Assembly: GCA_955652345.1 (NCBI GenBank)
Contig: CATPBV010000144.1
Coordinates: 1 to 21,694, forward strand
From: an uncultured Solirubrobacteraceae bacterium
GTDB taxonomy: Bacteria; Actinomycetota; Thermoleophilia; Solirubrobacterales; Solirubrobacteraceae
Reading direction: 5' to 3'
DNA length: 21,694 nucleotides
Below the pieces are notes generated by a model. The model was not told the DNA's origin. It did not search any database and was given only the letters and a program-made list of their open reading frames with translations. How positions within the stretch are numbered: the stretch's first letter is position 1; the number at the start of each line of letters is the position of its first letter. Positions 6,983-13,461 of this stretch are shown one piece after another. The translations under genes and the position numbers were made by a program.

Positions 6983-8169
6983 TTCACGGGCGCCAGCTCG
7001 GCTCCGGTCCGAGGGAGCTCGCTGGCCGTGTCGCGCCAGCGGACCGTCGGCATGATTGCGGCGAGGTCGACCCGATCCCTGTGGCGCTCGACCACGTCGA
7101 ACAGGTGGTCGATCAAGGTCGTGCTCAGGAGCGTCGGCTTGAGCCCGAGCTTCTCGAGCGCGGAGTGCTTGGCGTTGTAGTAGTGGTTCTCGAGCTCGAC
7201 GCGAGGGTTGTCCACCTCATCGATCGTGCACTCGCCCGGATACTCATCGGCGATCGTCTGCGCGATCTGCCGGACCGACATCGACTCGGTGAACTGATTG
7301 AAGACGCGGAACTCGCCACGGTCTGCCGGGTTCTCGGACGCGATCCGGATGCACTCGACCGTGTCGACGATGTTGATCAGACCGCGCGTCTGCGAGCCAT
7401 TGCCGTAGACCGTCAGCGCGTGGCCGAGGACGGCCTGGATCGTCATCCGATTGAGCACCGTTCCGAACACGCCGTCGTAGTCGAAGCGCGTCGCGAGCCG
7501 GGGGTCCATCTTGGTCTGCTCGGTGTCGGCGCCGTACACGACGCCCTGATTCAGGTCGGTCGCCCGCAGCCCCCAGATCCGGCAGCCGAACTCGATGTTG
7601 TGGCTGTCGTGCACCTTCGAGAGGTGATAGAAGGACCCGGGCCGCTTCGGGTAGAGCACGCGGTCGCTGCGACCGTTGTGCTCGATCGTGATCCACCCCT
7701 CCTCGATGTCGATGTTCGGAGTGCCGTACTCGCCCATCGTGCCGAGCTTGACCAGGTGGATGTCGCGGTCGATGTCTGCGATCGCGTACATGACGTTGAG
7801 CGTGCCGACCACGTTGTTGGTCTGCGTATAGACCGCGTGGGCCTGATCGATCATCGAGTAGGGCGCGGCGCGCTGCTCGCCGAAGTGCACGATCGTGTCC
7901 GGCCGGAAGTCGCCGACCATCTTGTGCACGAGGTCGGGGTCACACAGATCCCCCACGTACGAGCGGATCGCCTTGCCGGTCAGCTCGGCCCACGCCGAGA
8001 CGCGCTCCTCCAGCGTGGCGATCGGGATCAGGCTCTCGACTCCCATCTCCTCGTCGTAGCGACGGCGAGCAAAGTTGTCGTTCACCGCCACGTCGTGACC
8101 CAGCGCGGAGAGATGTAGGGCCGTCGGCCACCCGAGGTACCCGTCACCGCCAAGGACCAAGATTCGCAT
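6979..8169 (-). CDS. sqdB: UDP-sulfoquinovose synthase-like NAD-dependent SDR (SQD1/SqdB/Agl3 family)
   Basis: 396 residues from the ATG at 8169, preceded by GGAG at 8 nt; an open extension to 8235 has no family character. Known SQD1/SqdB enzymes convert UDP-glucose and sulfite to UDP-sulfoquinovose using bound NAD. Diagnostic stretches: GGDGYLGWPTALHLS (NAD-binding Rossmann, residues 7-21), FGEQRAAPYSMID, KLGTMGEYGTPNIDIEEG (catalytic Thr144), SFYHLSKVHDSHNI (Tyr181, Lys185) and ATDLNQGVVYG. These match the SQD1 family closely rather than generic epimerases. It leads a three-gene operon with an epimerase and a GT2. No sulfoquinovosyl-diacylglycerol synthase (SqdX-like) gene is in view, so the sugar may go to a surface glycan, as with Agl3 in Sulfolobus, or to a lipid made elsewhere. 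The symbol reflects family membership only. Confidence 0.88.
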   Translation of the reverse strand: MRILVLGGDGYLGWPTALHLSALGHDVAVNDNFARRRYDEEMGVESLIPIATLEERVSAWAELTGKAIRSYVGDLCDPDLVHKMVGDFRPDTIVHFGEQRAAPYSMIDQAHAVYTQTNNVVGTLNVMYAIADIDRDIHLVKLGTMGEYGTPNIDIEEGWITIEHNGRSDRVLYPKRPGSFYHLSKVHDSHNIEFGCRIWGLRATDLNQGVVYGADTEQTKMDPRLATRFDYDGVFGTVLNRMTIQAVLGHALTVYGNGSQTRGLINIVDTVECIRIASENPADRGEFRVFNQFTESMSVRQIAQTIADEYPGECTIDEVDNPRVELENHYYNAKHSALEKLGLKPTLLSTTLIDHLFDVVERHRDRVDLAAIMPTVRWRDTASELPRTGAELAPVK

Positions 8170-8177
8170 TACGACTG

Positions 8178-8181
8178 CTCC
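8178..8181 (-). promoter_or_regulatory. Shine-Dalgarno (GGAG) deciding the sqdB-like start
   Basis: GGAG on the minus strand lies 8 nt before the ATG at 8169. It supports that start over the open extension to 8235, and indicates a leadered transcript, unlike several neighbouring genes. Confidence 0.55.
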
Positions 8182-8308
8182 AATGCCTTCGCTCGATAGG
8201 GGCTCTAGCGCTCGCCGCGCAACCCCGTGGGCCACGGGATGGCGGCCGCCAGTCTTCAGTCGCCGCCGAACAAGCGCACGAGGATAGCCGACCCGGCAGA
8301 CCAGATAT

Positions 8309-8342
8309 ACCGAAACCCGGTGTTGGTTACGGGTTATTCGGT
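8309..8342. repeat. Imperfect palindrome in the divergent promoter region
   Basis: Left arm ACCGAAACCCG (8309-8319) is the reverse complement of CGGGTTATTCGGT (8330-8342) except for a 2-nt bulge, giving 11 base pairs around a 10-nt loop. No T-tract follows. It lies 140 bp from the sqdB-like start and 120 bp from the membrane-protein start, inside 293 bp of non-coding sequence. It could be an operator for both genes or a leader RNA hairpin. Confidence 0.5.
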
Positions 8343-8444
8343 CGCCGGCTCGGGTTCCGATCGACGGCGGATGCTAGCGTCCGTCTCGATATTGCGCGGG
8401 ACGTATCGTCCATTTGCACGGGCGATGTCAGCGTCCCCGACTGC

Positions 8445-8450
8445 TACCTT
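8445..8450 (+). promoter_or_regulatory. Putative -10 box (TACCTT) for the GT-C-like membrane protein
   Basis: GCTACCTT lies 12 nt before the GTG at 8463. It has the same GCTAnnnT form as the boxes before other genes. No Shine-Dalgarno is visible between it and the start, implying a very short leader. Confidence 0.4.
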
Positions 8451-8462
8451 CGACGCCTTCAA

Positions 8463-10052
8463 GTGCTCGACCAGACTCTAGAAGCACCTCCGCTGCACGT
8501 CCCTGACCTGCCCCCTCCCGCCCAGCCGGAGCGTCGTCGGCCGTGGATGGACTTCGTCATCCGCTACCGGTGGCTGCTCGGCGCGATCGGCCTCCTCGTG
8601 GTCTCGGTGGGCGTCGTTCTGTGGGGGGGAACGCGCCCAGGCTATGACCCCTACGGGTGGCTTGTGTGGGGCAAGCTGACGATCCATTGGAACCTCGACA
8701 CCAACGGCGCGCCGTCGTGGAAGCCGCTGGCGTATGTAATCACGGTTCCGCTCGCTGTGTTCGGGCACTACGCGCTGTGGATGTGGATGGTGATCGCCGT
8801 CGCGGTCTCCCTGGCCGGGCCGATCTTCGCTTGGCGGATCGCCTTCTGGCTCACCGAATCGCCACCCGAGCGCCGGTACGCGTCCTATGCCGCCGGTGCG
8901 TTCGCGGCCGCGGCAGTGCTCGGCATCGCGCCGGGCGTCGGACTCGGTGTCGGGTATAGCCACTTCATCTTCAGCGCCCAGTCGGACACGATGATCGTGT
9001 CCCTGTGCCTCGCGGCGATCGACTGTCACCTGTGTGGCCGGCGGCGCTGGGCATTCTGGCTGTGGGTCCTCGCGTCGCTTGGGCGCCCCGAGGCGTGGCC
9101 GTTCCTCGGCGTCTACACGGTCTACGTATGGCGCGTGATCCCGTCGATGAGGAAGTGGGTGCTCGCCGGGCTCGCGCTCATCCCCGTTCTGTGGTTCGGG
9201 ATTCCCGCGATCTCTGCCAAGAGCTGGTTCGTCGCCGGTAACAACGCCCTGCACTCTCCGCGAGAGCTCCACGGCAGCAAGCTGACCGGAACGATCCAGC
9301 GCTTCCATCACCTGCATGCGGCGCCCGTCTGGATCGCCGCGACGATCGCGACGATCCTCGCTTTCATCTCGGTCCCGCCGGCCCTTCTCCGCCATCCACG
9401 CGAGTGGTGGTCCCGCCTTCCTCACCGGCAGCGGTGGACGCTGATCCTCGCCGCGGGCGCCCTCAGCTGGCTGGTGATCGAGATCGCGTTCGTCCTACAC
9501 GGCTGGCCGGGAGTCCCGCGCTACCTGTTCGAGCCGGCCGGTGTCGTCGCTGTGCTCGCCGGGATCTTCGTGGGACGGGTGATCCTCGATCTTCCGAGCC
9601 TGATCGCATCCAGGCTGTCACGACCACGGATCAAGCCACCGCTGGCCGCTCGCCTCGGCAACTGGAGCGCGCTGTTCGTACTGGCTGTGCTGGTCGTCGC
9701 GATGGTGCCGGCGGCCAGAACTGCGCTCAGGTCGGAACGCTTGGATCTCAGGCATGAGCGTGCTCGCGCGATGGAAATCAACCGTCTCTCCACCGTCGTC
9801 AAGCGAGTCGGCGCCGCCCGGATCCTCGCCTGCGGGCAGCCGGATATCGAGATCGGCTATCAGAGTGTCCTTGCGTGGTACCTCGGGGTGAAGATCGGCG
9901 CGCTGTACGTCAGCCCGACGTACAACCGGCTCCATCCGCATGCGCTCGTGAAGCTGCTCCCATTGTCGAATGGCTGGGTCGTGTTCAGCAGCCATGTGAC
10001 GGCGTCCTCAGCGCCTGCCTGCCGCGGCCTGCACTTCGTTTACCGCTCTTAG
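8463..10052 (+). CDS. Polytopic membrane protein, probable GT-C-type glycosyltransferase
   Basis: 529 residues from a GTG, the only in-frame start after the promoter box. A Pro-rich cytoplasmic N-terminus of about 33 residues is followed by some 10-11 predicted membrane helices, for example about 34-52, 84-126 (two), 141-165, 195-222, 230-250, 288-308, 325-345, 352-375 and 399-417, then a roughly 110-residue soluble C-terminal domain. The first outer loop contains YDPYGWLVWGK, an acidic motif placed where GT-C enzymes carry their catalytic Asp. GT-C transferases take sugars from polyprenyl-phosphate donors outside the membrane, which fits the nearby GtrA and GT2. This function is inferred from topology, motif position and context; I cannot name a family. 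The gene diverges from the sqdB-like operon. Confidence 0.8.
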   Translation: MLDQTLEAPPLHVPDLPPPAQPERRRPWMDFVIRYRWLLGAIGLLVVSVGVVLWGGTRPGYDPYGWLVWGKLTIHWNLDTNGAPSWKPLAYVITVPLAVFGHYALWMWMVIAVAVSLAGPIFAWRIAFWLTESPPERRYASYAAGAFAAAAVLGIAPGVGLGVGYSHFIFSAQSDTMIVSLCLAAIDCHLCGRRRWAFWLWVLASLGRPEAWPFLGVYTVYVWRVIPSMRKWVLAGLALIPVLWFGIPAISAKSWFVAGNNALHSPRELHGSKLTGTIQRFHHLHAAPVWIAATIATILAFISVPPALLRHPREWWSRLPHRQRWTLILAAGALSWLVIEIAFVLHGWPGVPRYLFEPAGVVAVLAGIFVGRVILDLPSLIASRLSRPRIKPPLAARLGNWSALFVLAVLVVAMVPAARTALRSERLDLRHERARAMEINRLSTVVKRVGAARILACGQPDIEIGYQSVLAWYLGVKIGALYVSPTYNRLHPHALVKLLPLSNGWVVFSSHVTASSAPACRGLHFVYRS

Positions 10053-10089
10053 TGCTACCCGCGGTGCACTCAGCCGGGCGCGGCGCTGG

Positions 10090-10925
10090 ATGAGGGTCTT
10101 CGTCGCGGGAGCAAGCGGAGTGATCGGGCGGAGCCTGATCGGCCGGCTCCTCAGCGCAGGTCACGAGGTGACCGGAATGACGCGATCGGCCGCGCGCGCG
10201 GAGGAGATCAGGGCGCGAGGCGCTCAGGCCGTTGTCGTCGACGCGCTCGACGCTCAGGCGCTGACGGAGGCGGTCGTGGCGGCACGCCCGGAAGCCGTGA
10301 TCCACCAGCTGACCGCGCTGCCCCCGAAGATTCGAGCCGCTTGGTAGCCCAGAGCATCGCGTTCATGTACGCGCCCGAGGGGGCCTGGGTCAAGGACAAG
10401 GACGCCCCGCTCGCGATCGATGCGCCGCCACCGATGAGCGAAGCGGTGGCAGCCGTGGTCGATCTCGAGACGCAGGTCCTCGAGGCGGGCGGGATCGTCC
10501 TGCGCTATGGCTACTTCTATGGCCCAGGGACACAGTTCGGGCCCGACGGGTTCTCCGCGGAGCTCGCGCGAAAGCGCCAGCTCCCGGTGATCGGCTCGGG
10601 CGACGCGTGCTGGTCGTTCATCCACGTCGACGACGCCGCTGCTGCCACCGTCGCGGCGCTCGAGCAGGGCTCGTCGGGGGTCTACAACATCGTTGACGAC
10701 GAGCCCGCTCCAGCTCGCGATTGGGTCCCTGTGTACGCGGCGTCGGTAGGTGCGAAACCGCCGAGAAGGCTCCCGGCCTGGCTCGCCAGGCTGGTCGGTG
10801 GACCGGCGGGTGCCGCGGTCATGACCACGCAGCGCCGCGCCAGCAACGCCAAGGCCACACGGGAGCTCGGCTGGACACCGCGGTACGGGAGCTGGCGCGA
10901 CGGGTTCAGGGCGGGAGCGACATAG
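10090..10925 (+). pseudogene. NAD-dependent epimerase/dehydratase disrupted by internal deletion and frameshift
   Basis: Two reading frames together make one atypical extended-SDR protein. The first (ATG 10090 to TAG at 10347, 85 aa) carries the NAD-binding MRVFVAGASGVIGRSLIGRL and runs to HQLTALPPKI, where it meets RAAW-stop. The second frame is open from about 10326 to 10925 and resumes family sequence at RLVAQSIAFMYAPEG, then LRYGYFYGPGTQ, SFIHVDDAAAATV, YNIVDDEP and ATRELGWTPRYGSW at the C-terminus. Intact relatives have roughly 25-35 residues between these pieces, containing the helix that usually reads like LRxEGTRNLxxAA. So a block has been lost and the frame shifted; a single-base error would not explain it. 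An assembly artefact is possible. The remaining parts are well preserved, suggesting a recent event. Confidence 0.82.
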
Positions 10926-10928
10926 ACG

Positions 10929-10934
10929 TACCAT
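10929..10934 (+). promoter_or_regulatory. Putative -10 box (TACCAT) upstream of the lytic transglycosylase
   Basis: TACCAT is followed after 9 nt by a GTG at 10944, the arrangement seen for leaderless genes in this window. That GTG is out of frame with the transglycosylase by one base and closes after 22 codons. If the box is real, transcription starts close to 10941 and translation begins downstream, or the N-terminus carries a frameshift. Confidence 0.3.
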
Positions 10935-10993
10935 CGCGGGATCGTGAGCGGCGGCGGCTGCGCGGCGTCCCGCGGCTCGGGCTCACCGCCACG

Positions 10994-12385
10994 GTGCTGG
11001 CGGCAGCCGCCGTGATCCTGCTCGTTGCGGTGGTGGTCGCGGCGACGCGCGGTGGCGCGCCTCCACCGCTGCCGCTGCCCGGCACGGGCACCGTTCCTCG
11101 GCAGGGCGATCCGTTCGCGTACACCTCCTCGCGCGCGGCGGATTTCGTGGCGCGGGCCACCGCCGGTTCCGCACACGTGCTGTTCACCAAGAGCCCCGGG
11201 GGCGTGCTTGCGACCGCCGCCAGGGTCGCGGGACTGCGCAAGCTGATCGACGCCGCCACGGCTGGCTCCCAGGTCGATCCGAACATCCTCGAGGCGCTGG
11301 TGTTCCTCGAGAGCGCCGGACGGCCGAACGCGATCGCGGGGGTCGACCCGGTCGGCGCTTCGGGATTGACCCAGATCCTCGCGCAGACCGGACAGTCCCT
11401 GCTCGGCATGCACGTCGACCTGGCGCGCAGCCGCAGCCTCACGGCGGCGATCGACCGCGCCTCTTTCCTTGGCCAGACGGCGCGCGTCGCGCGACTGGAA
11501 CGTCAGCGGGCTCGCATCGACGAGCGCTTCGACCCGGCCAAGGCGCTCGCGGGCGCGGTGCGTTACCTGGAGATCGCGCGGCGTGATCTGGGTCGCGCGG
11601 ATCTTGCGGTCGTTTCCTACCACATGGGGATCGGCAACCTCCAGCAGGTTTTGGCCGACTACGGCGCCGGCTCCTCGGTTCCGTATGTGCAGCTCTATTT
11701 CGACACGGCGCCGGATCACCACGGCGCCGCGTACCGGCTGCTGTCGGGGTTTGGCGATGATTCCTCGCTGTACTACTGGCGGGTGCTCGGGGCCGAGCAG
11801 GTCATGCGGCTGTATCGCGCCGACCGAGGCGCGCTCGTGCGCCTGAATGGGTTACAGACCACGACGGACTCGACGGCGCTGGTGCTGCACCCTCCTGACC
11901 GCACTCCCCGCTTCTCGAGCCCCGAGCCACTCGACTACGCGTACGCGAGCCGCGCGGTGATCCCCCTTCCGGCCAACGCCGCCGCGCTCGGGCTGGCCTA
12001 CGACCCTTCGATCGGGTCGCTCGCTCGCCGACTCGGCGTGCGGCCAGCCCTCTATCGCGGGCTCCGGCCGGCGGCGCTCGACCTGCTGATCGAGCTTGCC
12101 GCGCGGGTGCGGACTCTGTCGGGGGGTACGGCGCCACTGACCGTCTCGAGCGCGGTCACCGACGCTCGCTATCAGGGGCTGTTGGGGGTCCCTGACCCGC
12201 CCGCTGCCGCCGGCTGGTCGTTCACGATCGCTCGCCGGTACGTGAACCGCAGGCAGGCGGAGGCGTTCCAAGCCATGCTCGACCGGCTCCAGGCGCTCAA
12301 CCTGATCGCCTGGCAGCGCTATCCGTCGGAGATCGAGGTGACAGTCGCCTCGGGCGCGTCGCGGGTGATTGCAGCCGGGCCGTGA
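10994..12385 (+). CDS. Membrane-anchored lytic transglycosylase (SLT/GEWL-like fold)
   Basis: 463 residues from the GTG at 10994, the only plausible in-frame start after the preceding gene. Residues 1-17 (from VLAAAAVILLVAVVVA) form a signal-anchor, followed by a Pro/Gly-rich linker. The SLT domain begins near residue 95: NILEALVFLESAGRPNAI has the likely catalytic Glu106 (motif ES), GASGLTQILAQT is the GLMQ-type motif, and LAVVSYHMGIGNLQQVL corresponds to the family's AYNxGxG motif. Such enzymes cleave peptidoglycan between MurNAc and GlcNAc outside the membrane. The remaining roughly 220 residues are of unknown role. Open frame upstream reads an Arg-rich segment (RRRLRGVPRLG) well suited to precede the helix but without a start codon, so the true N-terminus is uncertain. 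Confidence 0.78.
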   Translation: MLAAAAVILLVAVVVAATRGGAPPPLPLPGTGTVPRQGDPFAYTSSRAADFVARATAGSAHVLFTKSPGGVLATAARVAGLRKLIDAATAGSQVDPNILEALVFLESAGRPNAIAGVDPVGASGLTQILAQTGQSLLGMHVDLARSRSLTAAIDRASFLGQTARVARLERQRARIDERFDPAKALAGAVRYLEIARRDLGRADLAVVSYHMGIGNLQQVLADYGAGSSVPYVQLYFDTAPDHHGAAYRLLSGFGDDSSLYYWRVLGAEQVMRLYRADRGALVRLNGLQTTTDSTALVLHPPDRTPRFSSPEPLDYAYASRAVIPLPANAAALGLAYDPSIGSLARRLGVRPALYRGLRPAALDLLIELAARVRTLSGGTAPLTVSSAVTDARYQGLLGVPDPPAAAGWSFTIARRYVNRRQAEAFQAMLDRLQALNLIAWQRYPSEIEVTVASGASRVIAAGP

Positions 12386-12510
12386 GTCGTGCTCGGGTCT
12401 CGAGGTCAGTCTCGGTGGCGTACTCCGGGCGGACCACGTGTGGATCGTCGTTGCGAGCCATCGGTTCGCGAGCTACCGCGGGGCGCCGAGCGCAGCCGAG
12501 TGAGGAAGGC

Positions 12511-12516
12511 TAGGGT
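12511..12516 (+). promoter_or_regulatory. Putative -10 box (TAGGGT) for the haloalkane dehalogenase gene
   Basis: GCTAGGGT ends exactly 8 nt before the GTG at 12525, with no Shine-Dalgarno between, consistent with a leaderless or near-leaderless mRNA. Confidence 0.5.
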
Positions 12517-12524
12517 TCGCCGCA

Positions 12525-13409
12525 GTGACTGACGCCGTCCGGACGCCCGACGAGCTGCTTCAGGGCCTTCCCGAGTTTCCGTTCGAGCCGAGCTACCGTG
12601 AGTTCGAAGGGCTGCGGCTGGCGCACGTGGACGAGGGCGCTGGCAGCCCAGTGATGTTCCTGCACGGCGAGCCCACGTGGTCGTTTCTGTGGCGCAAGGT
12701 TCTGGGTCCGGTGCGCGAGGCCGGTTACCGCTGCATCGCGCCCGACCTGCCGGGGTTCGGTCGCTCCGACAAGCCCATCGACATCGAGTGGTACACGTAC
12801 GACCGCCACACGGCGAGCATCGAAGCGCTGCTCGACGAGCTCGCGCTCGACGACGTGACGCTCGTCGTGCACGACTGGGGCGGGCCGATCGGGTTGCGGG
12901 TTGCGGTGGCGCGTCCCGAGCAGGTCAGCCGGATGGTGATCCTCGACTCGGGGATCTTCACGGGGACCCAGCGGATGGCGGACACGTGGCTGCAATTCCG
13001 CGAGTTCGTGCGGCGCAGCGAGGACCTGCCGGTCGGATTCCTCGTGCGCGGCGGCTGCAGGCACGACCCCGGGGACGAGGTGATCGCGGCCTACGACGCG
13101 CCGTTCCCGAACGAAGCGTCGAAGGCGGGGGCGCGGGCGTTCCCGCTGATCCTGCCGACCTCGCCGGAGATGCCGGGGGCGAGCGAGGGTGTCCAGACCC
13201 TGCGAGCGCTGCGATCGGATACCCGGCCGAAGCTGATCATGTGGGCCGACAGCGACCCCGTGCTGCCGCTCGAGACGGGGCGGCGGTTCGCCGCCGCGGT
13301 CGGCAGCGAGCTGCATCACGTGATCGCCGACGCCGGTCACTTCCTCCAGGAGGACGCCGGCGAGCACATCGGCCGCCTGATCGCCGAGTGGTTGCGCGCC
13401 GGGCCCTGA
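12525..13409 (+). CDS. Haloalkane dehalogenase (alpha/beta hydrolase)
   Basis: 294 residues, the usual length, from a GTG 8 nt after a TAnnnT box. The family hydrolyses carbon-halogen bonds to an alcohol and halide. Visible features: FLHGEPTWSFLWRKV (oxyanion-hole region, residues about 45-59), APDLPGFGRSDKP (72-84), and the nucleophile elbow VVHDWGGPIGL with Asp117 and the adjacent halide-binding Trp118. The cap segment MADTWLQF supplies a probable second halide-binding Trp155. The likely catalytic acid is Asp244 (DSDPVLP) and the base is His272 (AGHFLQED). An Asp nucleophile followed by Trp, with a second Trp in the cap, fits HLD subfamily I. Epoxide hydrolases share DWGG-like elbows but would need cap tyrosines. 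No halogenated-compound pathway genes adjoin it, so the natural substrate is unknown. Confidence 0.87.
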   Translation: MTDAVRTPDELLQGLPEFPFEPSYREFEGLRLAHVDEGAGSPVMFLHGEPTWSFLWRKVLGPVREAGYRCIAPDLPGFGRSDKPIDIEWYTYDRHTASIEALLDELALDDVTLVVHDWGGPIGLRVAVARPEQVSRMVILDSGIFTGTQRMADTWLQFREFVRRSEDLPVGFLVRGGCRHDPGDEVIAAYDAPFPNEASKAGARAFPLILPTSPEMPGASEGVQTLRALRSDTRPKLIMWADSDPVLPLETGRRFAAAVGSELHHVIADAGHFLQEDAGEHIGRLIAEWLRAGP

Positions 13410-13417
13410 CCCGAAGC

Positions 13418-13458
13418 CTGGCTGAAAAACCGCGTCCCAGTTGCGCTTTCTCAGCCAG
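13418..13458. terminator. Hairpin between convergent genes, possible bidirectional terminator
   Basis: CTGGCTGAAAAA (13418-13429) and TTTCTCAGCCAG (13447-13458) are inverted repeats matching at 11 of 12 positions around a 17-nt loop. The hairpin sits in the 52-bp gap between the stops of the dehalogenase and the SDR. The A/T-rich part lies inside the stem and no T-tract follows on either strand, so it is not a textbook intrinsic terminator. Confidence 0.5.
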
Positions 13459-13461
13459 CCC

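Noticed and set aside
7081..8118. 345-aa open frame on the plus strand opposite the sqdB-like gene
   Set aside because: Val/Asp/Arg-rich low-information protein; the minus-strand frame has unmistakable SQD1 motifs.
10053..10089. TACCCG in the gap before the epimerase remnant as another -10 box
   Set aside because: It lacks the final T of TAnnnT and is too far from the ATG to fit the pattern.
10721..10993. N-terminal extension of the lytic transglycosylase back to 10721
   Set aside because: Most of it lies within the epimerase remnant in another frame and has no protein-like character; only the last roughly 16 codons look plausible, and they have no start codon.
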